From: Euzebyales bacterium
GTDB taxonomy: Bacteria > Actinomycetota > Nitriliruptoria > Euzebyales > JAHELV01
Length of the DNA: 64,000 nt
Assembly (NCBI GenBank): GCA_035461305.1
Contig: DATHVN010000106.1
Coordinates: 1-64,000 of the forward strand
Reading direction: 5' to 3'
Positions 7,781-16,629 of this stretch are shown one piece after another. The notes below the pieces were generated by a model that did no database searches, was not told the origin of the DNA, and worked only from the letters and a program-made list of their open reading frames with translations. Position numbers and translations under genes: made by a program. Within the stretch, counting starts at the first letter, position 1, and every line of letters starts with the position of its first letter.

Positions 7781-9202
7781 TCAGCCGGCGTCCTCGTCCG
7801 CGGCGTCATCGTCATCACTGCCGCTGGTCTGTGACTGCAGGTCGGCGATCACGTCGGTCAGCGACAGGCCTCCGCCGGTGTCGTCGTCGCCCCCACCGCG
7901 CTGACGCAGCGCATCCTCGAGCGCGGCCCCCATGGTCGACGAGGGAGCCGACGACCTGTCCGGCGCGGACGACGGCGCGCTGGGCGCCGCCGGCGCGGGG
8001 GCCCCGTCGAGCTCGGGCTCCTCGCCGTACCCGGCCTTGATCGCCTGCTTGAGCGACAGTGAGATCCGGCGGCGGATGTCATCGATGTCGATGATGCGCA
8101 CCGTGATGGCGTCGTTGACCTTGACGACCTGCTCCGGCAGCTCGACGTGCGCCTCGGCCAGCTCCGAGATGTGCACGAGGCCCTCGATGCCTTCGGCGAC
8201 CTTCACGAACGAGCCGAACGGCACCAGCTTGGTGACCTTGCCCTCGATGAACTCGCCCACGTAGTGCTGGCGGGCGAACTGTCGCCACGGGTCCTCCTGC
8301 GTCGCCTTCAGCGACAGACTGACACGCTCGCGGTCGAGGTCGACATCGAGCACCTCGACCTCGACCTCGTCGCCGACGTCGACGACCTCGCTCGGGTGAT
8401 CGATGTGCTTCCACGACAGCTCGGAGACGTGCACCAGGCCGTCCACGCCACCGAGGTCCACGAAGGCGCCGAACTGGACGATCGAGCTGACCGTGCCCTT
8501 GCGAACCTCGCCCTTCTGCAACGTCTCGAGGAACTCGCGGCGGAACTCGCTCTGCGTCTCCTCGAGGAACTTCCGGCGCGACAGCACGACGTTGTTGCGG
8601 TTCTTGTCGAGCTCGATGACCTTCGCCTCGAGCTCCCGGCCGACGAACGGGTGCAGGTCGCGCACCCGGCGCATCTCCACCAGCGAGGCCGGCAGGAACC
8701 CCCGCAGCCCGATGTCGACGATCAGGCCGCCCTTGACGACCTCGATGACCGTGCCCGTGACGGTGGAGTCGTTCCGGTAGATCTCGTCGATCTTGCCCCA
8801 TGCGCGCTCGTACTGCGCACGCTTCTTGGACAGGACCAGGCGGCCCTCCTTGTCCTCCTTCTGCAGGACCAGGGCCTCGGTGACGTCGCCGACCTGGACG
8901 ACCTCGAACGGGTCCACGTCATGCTTGATCGACAGCTCGCGCAAGGGGATGACGCCCTCGGACTTGTAACCGATGTCGAGCAGGACCTCTTCGGGGTCGA
9001 CCTTCACGACCACGCCCTCGACGATGTCACCGTCGTCGAACTCCTTGATGGTGGCTTCGAGCGCCCGCTCGAACTCTTCCTGCGAACCGAACTCCTGGAG
9101 CACGATCTCCTCGCCGCGTTCACGCTCGGTGGCCGGCGCTGCAGTCAGGGTCGTCTGTGGTGAGGGTGCGGTCGCAGGTGCGTCGTCGGGGCGGTCGGTC
9201 AT
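7781..9202 (-). CDS. rpsA: 30S ribosomal protein S1
   Basis: 473 residues with four S1 RNA-binding repeats at about 58-127, 146-210, 232-299 and 316-385, the usual actinobacterial domain number (E. coli has six). The N-terminal 35 residues are Ala/Pro-rich. The C-terminus after 395 is a low-complexity acidic tail with many Asp/Ser/Ala. The ATG at 9202 is chosen because the open frame further upstream crosses the promoter region and has no S1 homology. Neighbours polA and coaE match the mycobacterial order. Confidence 0.95.
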   Translation of the reverse strand: MTDRPDDAPATAPSPQTTLTAAPATERERGEEIVLQEFGSQEEFERALEATIKEFDDGDIVEGVVVKVDPEEVLLDIGYKSEGVIPLRELSIKHDVDPFEVVQVGDVTEALVLQKEDKEGRLVLSKKRAQYERAWGKIDEIYRNDSTVTGTVIEVVKGGLIVDIGLRGFLPASLVEMRRVRDLHPFVGRELEAKVIELDKNRNNVVLSRRKFLEETQSEFRREFLETLQKGEVRKGTVSSIVQFGAFVDLGGVDGLVHVSELSWKHIDHPSEVVDVGDEVEVEVLDVDLDRERVSLSLKATQEDPWRQFARQHYVGEFIEGKVTKLVPFGSFVKVAEGIEGLVHISELAEAHVELPEQVVKVNDAITVRIIDIDDIRRRISLSLKQAIKAGYGEEPELDGAPAPAAPSAPSSAPDRSSAPSSTMGAALEDALRQRGGGDDDTGGGLSLTDVIADLQSQTSGSDDDDAADEDAG

Positions 9203-9293
9203 AGCTGGTCGTCGGTCTCCATCGAGGGCAGGAAGGTATGAGTTCCGGTGCACGGATTTCAGGATAGGGCGCCCGACGGACACCGGCCGCCCC

Positions 9294-9322
9294 AGTCTCA
9301 CGTAGTCACACGGTACTGTCAA
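9294..9322 (-). promoter_or_regulatory. Probable rpsA promoter
   Basis: Reading the minus strand, TTGACA (9322-9317) is followed after 17 bases by GAGACT (9299-9294), about 90 bases before the rpsA ATG. The -35 and spacing are ideal; the -10 is weak in its first base. The leader would have room for S1 autoregulation. Confidence 0.5.
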
Positions 9323-9410
9323 CGCGCCAGCATCGCCGGTCGACGCCGGAACCGCTCTCAACTGCGCAGCCGACATGGGGGGTCGGCGACCTCGTCCTGC
9401 GCTGCCTGGG

Positions 9411-12086
9411 TCAGTGCTTCTCCGCGTCGAACCAGGAGCTGCCGACGGCGGTGTCGACGTCCAGCGAGACGGCCAGGTCGACCACGGCGCCCATCCGATG
9501 GCTCAGCAGCGCGCGCAGCGCGTCGACGTCCTCGTCGACCGTCTCGCTGACGAGCTCGTCGTGCACCTGCAGCAGCAGCTGTGCGCGCAGGCCCGAGCGC
9601 GAGAGCTCGTCGGCGACCGCGATCATCGCGAGCTTGATGATGTCGGCGGCCGTGCCCTGGATAGGCGCGTTGAGCGCCATGCGTTCGGCCATCTGGCGCC
9701 GCTGGCGCTGGTCGCTCATGAGGTCGGGCAGGTAGCGCCGGCGGTCGAACAGGGTGGCAGTGAACCCGTCGAGCCGTGCCTGCTCGACCACGCCCTGCAG
9801 GTAGCTCCGCACCTTGGGGAACCGCTCGAAGTATGCGTCCATCAGCTCGCGTGCCTCGTCGGGCGGGATGCCCAGCTGCTGGCTGAGCCCGAAGGCCGAC
9901 AGACCGTACGCCAGGCCGTAGGTCATGCCCTTGATGCGGCTGCGCAGGGTGTTGTCGACCGCGTCGATCGGCATGTCCCAGACCATGGCCGCCGTCGTGG
10001 CGTGGATGTCCTCGCCGGACGTGAACGCCTCGATGAGCCCCTCGTCGCCCGACAGGTGCGCCATGACGCGGAGCTCGATCTGCGAGTAGTCGGCGACGAC
10101 GAGCCGGTCGTAACCCGGCCCCGGCACGAACGCCCGGCGGATCTCGCGGCCCGTAACGGAGCGGATCGGGATGTTCTGCAGGTTCGGGTTCTGCGAGGAC
10201 AGCCGGCCGGTCACCGCGACCGTCTGGTTGAACTCGGCGTGGATGCGCCCCGTGCGCGGGTTGACCAGTGGCGGCAGCGCGTCGACGTAGGTGCCCTTGA
10301 GCTTGGACATCTCCCGGTACGCGAGCAGCGGCTCGATGATGGGGTGGGTGTCGAGCAACGACGACAACGCCTGGGCGTCGGTCGAGTAGCCGCTCTTGAT
10401 GCGCTTGGTCTTGGGCAGCGCCAGCTGCTCGAACAGGACCTGCTGCAGCTGCTTCGGGGAGTCGAGGTTGAACTCCTCGCCCGCGTGACCGTAGATCTCC
10501 TCGCGCAGCGACGTGATCCGGTCGCCCAGCGTGTCACCGATCTCGGTGAGCACGTCGAGGTCGACAGCGATGCCCGTGTGCTCGAGCGCGGCAAGCACTG
10601 GGACCAGCGGCAGCTCGATCTGCTCGAGCAGCCTGCGCTGGTCGCGTTCGGCCAGCTCGGTCTCCAGCGGCTCGACCAACTCCAGCACGGCCTGCGCGCG
10701 CAGTGCGTGGACCTGCCACCGGTCGTCGACCGCCATGGCCAGCTGCCCGTCGGCGGGCGCCTCCTCGGGTGCGTCGATCTGCTTGCGCAGGTGGTCGAGC
10801 GCAAGTCGCTCGAGGTCGTAGCTGCGCTGGTCGGGTCGGATCAGGTATGCCGCGAGGGCTGTGTCGAGCCGGATGCCGTCGACCGGCCAGCCCCGGCCGC
10901 CGGCGGCGTGCAGCAGCTGCTTGGCGTCGTGGCAGCACAGCGGCCGGTGGGGGTCGGCGAGCACCGCGGCAAGCGCGTCGACGTCGCCCGGGCCGGCGTC
11001 GTCCAGCACCAGGTACGCCGGCTGCCGGTCGGGCGCGGCAAGCGCGACGGCGTCGAAGGCGATGTCGGGCAGCCGCCCACTGACCCGGGGCAGCACGGCG
11101 AGCAGCGCGTCGGTGTCGAGGTCGTCGAGCCACGCGGCGAGGCTGCCGGGCGCGATCCGCTCCGGCTCGAGCCCGAAGCTCGTCGCCTCGGCCTCGGCCT
11201 CTGTGTCGAGCACCGGATACAGACGCTCCCAGAGGCTGCGGAACTCCAGCGTTGCGAACAGCTTGCGGACGACCTCGAGGTCGACGACACCCATGCGCAG
11301 CGCCTCGAGTGGCTCGGGCAGGTCGACGTCACGATCGAGAAGCGCGACCTGATGGCCCTTGCGCACCGACTCCTCGTGCTCGGCCAGCGTCGCGGGCAGT
11401 TTCCTGCCCCGGATCTCGGCCAGGTGGGAGAAGATCCCGTCGAGGTCACCGAAGTCGTTCAGCAGCCTGGCCGCGGTCTTGTCGCCGACCCCCGGCACGC
11501 CGGGGATGTTGTCGCTCGGATCCCCGCGCAGCGCGGCAAGCTGAGCGTAACGGGACGGTTCGACGCCGTACTTGGCGACGATGGCTGCGGTGTCCATCAG
11601 CACCGTGTCGCTGATGCCGCGGCGCGTGTAGACGACCGAGACCTGGTCGTCGACCAGCTGGAACACATCCCGGTCGCCGCTGACGATCAGCACGTCCATG
11701 CCCTCGGCGACGGCCGCCGAGGTGTACGTGGCGATCAGGTCGTCGGCCTCGGTCCCCTCGAGCATGATCCGTGGGATCGCAAGCGCGTCGAGGACCTCGA
11801 AGATCAGCGGGATCTGCGACCGGAAGGCGTCCGGGCTCTCCGAACGGTTCGCCTTGTAGGTCGGCAGCAGCGCGAGCCGCTGCGCAGGGCGTCCGCGGTC
11901 GAACATGACGGCGATCCGGTCGGGTGCATGGTCGGCGAGCAGCTTGATGAGCATGCTCGTGAATCCGTAGACCGCGTTGGTCACCTGGCCCGTCGTGGTC
12001 CGCAGGTCCTCCGGCAGCGCGTAGAACGCCCGGTAGGCCAGGCTGTGGCCGTCGAGCAGCGCGAGGGTCGGTCGGGGGTCGGACAC
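9411..12086 (-). CDS. polA: DNA polymerase I
   Basis: 891 residues: 5'-nuclease domain (1 to about 300, with LIVSGDRDVFQLV), a degenerate 3'-5' exonuclease-like region (about 310-480) lacking the first D-x-E motif, and an A-family polymerase domain. Motif A (VVADYSQIELR) lies near residue 665. The O-helix reads KGMTYGLAYG, with Tyr at the site that sets sugar discrimination. Motif C is LQVHDEL. Used in repair and Okazaki fragment maturation, probably without proofreading. Starts with GTG, one base after the stop of a 10-codon upstream reading frame. Confidence 0.96.
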   Translation of the reverse strand: MSDPRPTLALLDGHSLAYRAFYALPEDLRTTTGQVTNAVYGFTSMLIKLLADHAPDRIAVMFDRGRPAQRLALLPTYKANRSESPDAFRSQIPLIFEVLDALAIPRIMLEGTEADDLIATYTSAAVAEGMDVLIVSGDRDVFQLVDDQVSVVYTRRGISDTVLMDTAAIVAKYGVEPSRYAQLAALRGDPSDNIPGVPGVGDKTAARLLNDFGDLDGIFSHLAEIRGRKLPATLAEHEESVRKGHQVALLDRDVDLPEPLEALRMGVVDLEVVRKLFATLEFRSLWERLYPVLDTEAEAEATSFGLEPERIAPGSLAAWLDDLDTDALLAVLPRVSGRLPDIAFDAVALAAPDRQPAYLVLDDAGPGDVDALAAVLADPHRPLCCHDAKQLLHAAGGRGWPVDGIRLDTALAAYLIRPDQRSYDLERLALDHLRKQIDAPEEAPADGQLAMAVDDRWQVHALRAQAVLELVEPLETELAERDQRRLLEQIELPLVPVLAALEHTGIAVDLDVLTEIGDTLGDRITSLREEIYGHAGEEFNLDSPKQLQQVLFEQLALPKTKRIKSGYSTDAQALSSLLDTHPIIEPLLAYREMSKLKGTYVDALPPLVNPRTGRIHAEFNQTVAVTGRLSSQNPNLQNIPIRSVTGREIRRAFVPGPGYDRLVVADYSQIELRVMAHLSGDEGLIEAFTSGEDIHATTAAMVWDMPIDAVDNTLRSRIKGMTYGLAYGLSAFGLSQQLGIPPDEARELMDAYFERFPKVRSYLQGVVEQARLDGFTATLFDRRRYLPDLMSDQRQRRQMAERMALNAPIQGTAADIIKLAMIAVADELSRSGLRAQLLLQVHDELVSETVDEDVDALRALLSHRMGAVVDLAVSLDVDTAVGSSWFDAEKH

Positions 12087-12087
12087 G

Positions 12088-12120
12088 TCACGGACCCGCC
12101 GCGTCGCTGCATGAGGTCAT
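12088..12120 (-). other. 10-codon upstream reading frame before polA
   Basis: ATG at 12120 opens a 10-codon frame (MTSCSDAAGP) ending in TGA one base before the polA GTG. The DNA resembles the hisB/hisH junction and the his repeat units (shared CCTCATGCAGCG core). Expression is unproven. It could couple polA translation or be a dispersed sequence element. Confidence 0.35.
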
Positions 12121-12493
12121 CGGTCGTCAACCGTAGTCGTCGTCCCAGCTCGCATCATGACTACCCGCTGCCGCTGCCTTCCCCGGCGGTCATCTTAGTC
12201 AGGCAGCAGACCCCGCTGCCTTCCCAACGGCCAGGGACCGCACGCTCACTGCGCTCTCAACGGCCGAGGAGACGCCTCGCGCTCTCAACGGCCGAGGAGA
12301 CGCCTCGCGAACGTACGTGCGCGCCACGGATGCGAGTGGACTGGCCGGTTGACATCGTGACACCGGGCGCGTCCTCCTCTACGGTAGGCATAGTAGAGTG
12401 CATGGGCATGCGGGCAGACCCGGGTCCGCAGCGCCACGTGGCGGACACGCCGCGTGGCGACGTGCACCAGTTCCCATCCCATGAGGAGAACGC
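12121..12493. other. Intergenic region between polA and livK
   Basis: About 370 bases between divergent genes polA (-) and livK (+). No credible gene is seen. It contains the 28-bp tandem duplication described separately. A TTGACA at 12349 lacks a well-spaced -10. TAGGCATAGT at 12385-12394 could be a -10 region for livK, but it has no clear -35. Confidence 0.6.
12253..12308. repeat. 28-bp perfect tandem duplication
   Basis: Two identical head-to-tail copies of a 28-base unit starting GCTCTCAACGGCCGAGGAGA, at 12253-12280 and 12281-12308, in the livK leader region. Each copy carries a GGCCGAGGAG segment. It looks like a recent slippage or duplication event. Confidence 0.9.
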
Positions 12494-13807
12494 ATGAGCA
12501 AGAAGACAGCACGGCTGTTCGCCCTGCTGGCCACGCTCGCCCTGCTCCTTGCCGCCTGCGGCGGCGGCGCAACCGAGGAGGCTGGGGAGACCGAGGCGGC
12601 GGCGAGTGAGCCCGCGACCAGCGAAGCCACGAGTGAGGCGGGCACCGAGGAGGTCCCCGAGGCCACAGGGGCCGGCGATGGCACCCTGACCGTCGGCACC
12701 GTTCTCCCGGAGACCGGCAGCCTGGCGTTCCTCGGGCCCCCTGAGTTCGCCGGGGCTGAGCTCGCCGTCCAGGACATCAACGACGCCGGCGGCGTGCTCG
12801 GCAATGACGTCGTCCTGAACCAGGGTGACTCTGGCGACACGACCACAGACATCGCCAACCAGACCGTCGATCGTCACATCGAGCAGGGCGCCGACGTGAT
12901 CGTGGGTGCCGCATCTTCGGCCGTGTCGTTCACCTTCATCGACAAGGTGACGGGTGCGGGCCTGGTGATGTTCTCCCCGGCGAACACCTCGCCGGACTTC
13001 ACCGACTACGACGACCGTGACCTGTACTTCCGCACGGCGCCCAGCGACGTGCTGCAGGGTCGCGTGCTCGGTGAGTTGATGCTCGAAGAGGGGTGCGCAA
13101 CGGTCGGCATGTTGGCGCTGCAGGACCCCTACGGCGAAGGACTGCTCAACAACGCGTCGGAGACCTTCTCGAGCTCCGGCGGCGAGGTGACCGACGAGAT
13201 CGTGTACGACCCCCAGGCGCCGAACTTCGACTCCGAGGTGCAGGGACTGGTGTCCAGTGACCCCGACTGCATCGTCGTCATCGGGTTCGAGGAGAGCGCC
13301 CTGATCCTGTCCACCATGTTCGAGCAGGGGCTCGGCCCCGACCAGAAGCAGATCTACCTGGTGGACGGCAACGTCGGCAACGCGCTGGGCGAGCAGATCG
13401 ATGCGTCGATGGAGGGCATCAAGGGCACGTTGCCGGGTTCGGTCGCCTCGGACGAGTTCCAGAACCGTCTGGGCGAGGTCGACCCGAACCTGAAGGACTA
13501 TTCGTACGCCGGTGAGACCTACGACACCATCATCGTGAGCGCGCTCGCCGCGGAGGTCGCCGAATCCGACGAGGGCACCGCGATCGGTGCCGAGCTCGTG
13601 GGCGTCACCCGTGATGGCACCAAGTGCACGTCGTTCGAGGAGTGCAAGCAGCTCATCGAGGACGGCGAGGACATCGACTACGACGGGCAGTCCGGTCCGA
13701 TCGAACTGTCCGACGAGGGTGACCCGCAGCAGGCGAACTTCCAGATCCTGATCTACGACGCGGACAACACCGTGTCGGTCGACGAGGTCAAGGAAGCGTC
13801 CATCTAG
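12494..13807 (+). CDS. livK: Branched-chain amino-acid ABC transporter, substrate-binding lipoprotein
   Basis: Periplasmic-binding-protein type I fold. The signal peptide ends in a lipobox (LAAC, Cys22), so it is anchored outside the membrane by a lipid. Residues 23-60 are a Glu/Ala/Ser-rich linker. The binding domain follows (TVGTVLPETGSLAFLGPPE onward), with a Cys pair near the C-terminus (TKCTSFEECK). Length 437. It faces the livFGMH genes convergently across a shared terminator, rather than leading the operon as usual. Actual substrate (Leu/Ile/Val, amides or short-chain compounds) cannot be read from sequence. Confidence 0.9.
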   Translation: MSKKTARLFALLATLALLLAACGGGATEEAGETEAAASEPATSEATSEAGTEEVPEATGAGDGTLTVGTVLPETGSLAFLGPPEFAGAELAVQDINDAGGVLGNDVVLNQGDSGDTTTDIANQTVDRHIEQGADVIVGAASSAVSFTFIDKVTGAGLVMFSPANTSPDFTDYDDRDLYFRTAPSDVLQGRVLGELMLEEGCATVGMLALQDPYGEGLLNNASETFSSSGGEVTDEIVYDPQAPNFDSEVQGLVSSDPDCIVVIGFEESALILSTMFEQGLGPDQKQIYLVDGNVGNALGEQIDASMEGIKGTLPGSVASDEFQNRLGEVDPNLKDYSYAGETYDTIIVSALAAEVAESDEGTAIGAELVGVTRDGTKCTSFEECKQLIEDGEDIDYDGQSGPIELSDEGDPQQANFQILIYDADNTVSVDEVKEASI

Positions 13808-13834
13808 CACGCTGACCGCCCAGGCGGATACCGA

Positions 13835-13877
13835 GAACGCGTTGGGCCCGGCACATGATGCCGGGCCCATCGCGTTC
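13835..13877. terminator. Bidirectional terminator between livK and livF
   Basis: A long hairpin between convergent genes. The outer stem GAACGCG/CGCGTTC is separated by two-base bulges from the inner stem GGGCCCGGCA/TGCCGGGCCC, with a CATGA loop. It ends with TTC in one direction and is preceded by CTC in the other. It can serve both transcripts. Confidence 0.8.
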
Positions 13878-13893
13878 TTCGACTGGTTGCGCG

Positions 13894-14712
13894 CTACGAG
13901 ACCTTGCCAAGGGTGCCGAGGTAGAGCTCGATCACCTTGGGGTCGTTGAGCAGCTGCGCGCCGGTGTTGGTGTAGGCGTTGCGGCCCTGATCGAGCACGT
14001 AGCCACGGTCGCAGATCTGCAGACAGCGCCTGGCGTTCTGCTCAACCATGATGATCGACACACCCGCCTCGTTGATCCGCTTGGCGCGGATGAACACCTG
14101 GTCCTGCAGGACCGGCGACAGGCCGGCGGACGGCTCGTCGAGCAGGAGCACCTTCGGCTCCATCATCAACGCCCGGCCCATCGCGACCATCTGTCGTTCG
14201 CCGCCCGACAGCGAGCCGGCGCGCTGACTGCGCCGCTCCCCCAGCTTGGGGAACAGATCGAGGACGAAGTCGAAGCGCTCCTTGAACTTCTTCGACTCCA
14301 GGTACAGCCCCATCTCCATGTTCTCCTCGACGGTGAGGCTGGGGAACACGTTCTCGGTCTGGGGCACGTAGCCGACACCCATCGACACCAACGTGTGCGC
14401 CGAGTGCGCCGTGATGTCCTCGCCCTCGAGGGTGATCGTGCCCTCGGTCACGCCGACCAGGCCGAAGATGGCCTTGACCAGCGTCGACTTGCCCGCGCCG
14501 TTGGGACCGACGATCCCGACCAGTTCGCCTTGGCCAAGGACCAACGTGCACCCACGCAGGATCGGCACGCCAGGGACGTAGCCGGCGACGACGTTGTCGG
14601 CGATCAGGACACCCTCGGCCGGCTCTGAGGGGCGCGCGCCAACCTCGAGGGCGTCGGCATCCTCGACCGTGTGCTCGTCGGTCGATGACGTCGGCGTGTC
14701 ATGGTCGCTCAT
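13894..14712 (-). CDS. livF: Branched-chain amino-acid ABC transporter, ATPase LivF
   Basis: One of two ATPases of the uptake system. Walker A GPNGAGKST, signature LSGGERQMVAMGRALM, Walker B VLLLDEPSAGL and the switch His region (IIMVEQNA) are all present. An N-terminal extension of about 35 acidic residues precedes the domain. The ATG at 14712 overlaps the livG stop (ATGA). Length 272. Confidence 0.93.
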   Translation of the reverse strand: MSDHDTPTSSTDEHTVEDADALEVGARPSEPAEGVLIADNVVAGYVPGVPILRGCTLVLGQGELVGIVGPNGAGKSTLVKAIFGLVGVTEGTITLEGEDITAHSAHTLVSMGVGYVPQTENVFPSLTVEENMEMGLYLESKKFKERFDFVLDLFPKLGERRSQRAGSLSGGERQMVAMGRALMMEPKVLLLDEPSAGLSPVLQDQVFIRAKRINEAGVSIIMVEQNARRCLQICDRGYVLDQGRNAYTNTGAQLLNDPKVIELYLGTLGKVS

Positions 14713-15608
14713 CCTGCGTCCTTTGCCTCACGGTCAGCGTGCGATATCTCGTCGAGCTCCTGGTCGGCCCGCTCGAGCACCGCCTCCTGCTCCTCGAAGG
14801 ACAGGGGCTGATCGTGGTGGCTGCCCAGGTACGCGTCGATGACCGTCGGATTGCGCCCGATCGCATCGTGTGGGCCCTCCGCGATGATCGCGCCCTCGCC
14901 CATGACCACCACCCAGTCGCTGATGTCGCGCACCATGTCCATGTCGTGCTCCACGAACATCACGGTGGTGCCCTCCTCGACCACCTCACGGACGTGGCCG
15001 AGCAATGACTGCTTGAGTGCGGGGTTGACCCCTGCGGTCGGCTCGTCGAGCAGCACCATCTCGGGCCTGCTCATCAGCGCACGCGCCATCTCCAGGAGCT
15101 TCCGCTGCCCGCCGGACAGCTCGCCGGCGAAGTCGTCGCGCATATGCGCCATGTTGAACCGCTCGAGCAGGTGGTCCGCCCGCTCCTCGATCGCGCGCTC
15201 CTGCGCACGCCAGATCGGGGGAACCAGTGCACGGAAGATGTTCTCGCCCTTCTGCCCGGTGGCCCCGAGCTTCATGTTCTCCATGACCGACAGCCGCCCC
15301 AGCGCCTTGGTCAGCTGAAACGTCCGCACCATGCCGCGCCGGGCGATCGCATGGGCGCGCATCCCCGACAGCAGCGTGTCGTTGAAGCTCCATTCACCGG
15401 TGTCGGGCGTGTCGAACCCACTGATGAGGTTGAAGAAGGTCGTCTTGCCCGCGCCGTTCGGACCGATGAGCGCGGTGATGACATCCCGCTGCACCTCGAG
15501 ATGCCGGACGTCGACCGCCTTGAGGCCGCCGAAGCTCTTCGAGATGTCGTCGACCTTCAGGACAGGGTCGGGCTTGGCCGCACCGGGTTCGGGTGCGATG
15601 TCGGTCAA
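14709..15608 (-). CDS. livG: Branched-chain amino-acid ABC transporter, ATPase LivG
   Basis: Second ATPase. Walker A GPNGAGKTTFF, signature LSGGQRKLLEMARALM, Walker B MVLLDEPTAG, D-loop and switch His (VMFVEHDMD) are present. Two starts are possible: TTG at 15638, overlapping livM, or TTG at 15608. The second has a near-perfect AGGAGGTC ribosome site five bases upstream and removes only ten residues, so it is preferred. The C-terminus carries an acidic helical tail of about 40 residues after the usual LivG end. The product is about 299 residues. Confidence 0.92.
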   Translation of the reverse strand: MTDIAPEPGAAKPDPVLKVDDISKSFGGLKAVDVRHLEVQRDVITALIGPNGAGKTTFFNLISGFDTPDTGEWSFNDTLLSGMRAHAIARRGMVRTFQLTKALGRLSVMENMKLGATGQKGENIFRALVPPIWRAQERAIEERADHLLERFNMAHMRDDFAGELSGGQRKLLEMARALMSRPEMVLLDEPTAGVNPALKQSLLGHVREVVEEGTTVMFVEHDMDMVRDISDWVVVMGEGAIIAEGPHDAIGRNPTVIDAYLGSHHDQPLSFEEQEAVLERADQELDEISHADREAKDAG

Positions 15609-15627
15609 CGGACCTCCTACGGCGGCG

Positions 15628-16617
15628 TCACCGTTCAAGTGCGATCTCCCTTCGATCGCCGAAGATGCCCTGAGGTCTGAAGATCATCAACACCATCAGC
15701 CCCAGCCCCACCAGCATGAAGCGCACCGACCCGACCTGCACACCATCCATGATCGATGCCGGGATGGTCCCGGACGAGACACCCTGACGCAGGACCGCGT
15801 CGGTCGCCGAGAGCAGCCCCCAGAACAGCATCGCGCCGATCACCGGCCCGATGATGGTTGCCGCGCCGCCCAGGATGAGCGCGGTGAAGATGAAGAAGGT
15901 GACCGGCGGCGAGTAGGTGTCGGGCTGCACCGCCTGCTGGCTGGTCGCGAGGATGAACCCGCCGAACCCGCCGATGACTCCACCAAGTACGAGGCTCTGC
16001 ATCTTGTAGACGAAGACGTCCTTGCCCAGGCTGCGGGCGGCATCCTCGTCCTCGCGGATCGCCTTCAGGACGCGACCCCACGGGCTGCGCGCCAACAACC
16101 ACAGCGCGACGGTCATCAGCACTGCCAGGGCCCAGCTCACGGTCAGCAGCCACGTCTGGCGTTCGCTGAAGTCGATCACCCAGATGCCATAGTCACCAGG
16201 TGGGAACGGGTTGATCGCATAGAAATCGCTCGCGAACCCCTGGAGGCCGAACGACCCGCCGGTGACGTCGCGAAAGACCACTGCTCGGAACAGGAACCGC
16301 ATGATCTCCGCGGCGACGATGGTGACGATGGCGAGGTAGTCCGCCCGTAGCCGAAGTGTCGGGATCCCGAGCAGCAGCGCGTAGACGACTGCGGCGATCA
16401 TCCCCACGAGGATACCGGGCCAGAACGACAGCCCGAGCGACGTGACCGTGATCGCGAGCCCGTAGGCGGCGACCATCAGGAAGCCGACGTGGCCGAAGTT
16501 GAGCAGACCCGTGTACCCGAAGTGCAGGTTCAGTCCGATCGCGGCGACGGCGAAGTACACGGCGTCAGTGCCGAGCGCCGCCTCCAGGAACCGGTCGAGG
16601 ATGAGGTTGAGGTCCAC
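15628..16617 (-). CDS. livM: Branched-chain amino-acid ABC transporter, permease LivM
   Basis: Membrane permease of 329 residues with about nine hydrophobic segments and the family motif region GLNLHFGYTGLLNFGHVGF near residues 28-46. The EAA-like loop contains GRVLKAIREDEDAARSLG. GTG start at 16617, 12 bases after livH. Ends with the usual FRPQGIFGDRREIA stretch. Confidence 0.93.
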   Translation of the reverse strand: MDLNLILDRFLEAALGTDAVYFAVAAIGLNLHFGYTGLLNFGHVGFLMVAAYGLAITVTSLGLSFWPGILVGMIAAVVYALLLGIPTLRLRADYLAIVTIVAAEIMRFLFRAVVFRDVTGGSFGLQGFASDFYAINPFPPGDYGIWVIDFSERQTWLLTVSWALAVLMTVALWLLARSPWGRVLKAIREDEDAARSLGKDVFVYKMQSLVLGGVIGGFGGFILATSQQAVQPDTYSPPVTFFIFTALILGGAATIIGPVIGAMLFWGLLSATDAVLRQGVSSGTIPASIMDGVQVGSVRFMLVGLGLMVLMIFRPQGIFGDRREIALER

Positions 16618-16629
16618 GCGTGTTCCTTC

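Noticed and set aside
12349-12354. TTGACA as livK promoter -35
   Set aside because: No acceptable -10 lies 15-19 bases downstream; the next TA-rich stretch is 30 bases away.
9375-12497. 1040-codon plus-strand open frame opposite polA
   Set aside because: It is the GC-rich antisense shadow of polA, with no recognisable domain, no ribosome site and biased composition; polA explains the region fully.
12257-13870. 537-codon minus-strand frame opposite livK
   Set aside because: Antisense shadow of livK; it crosses the livK terminator and promoter regions and shows no family pattern.
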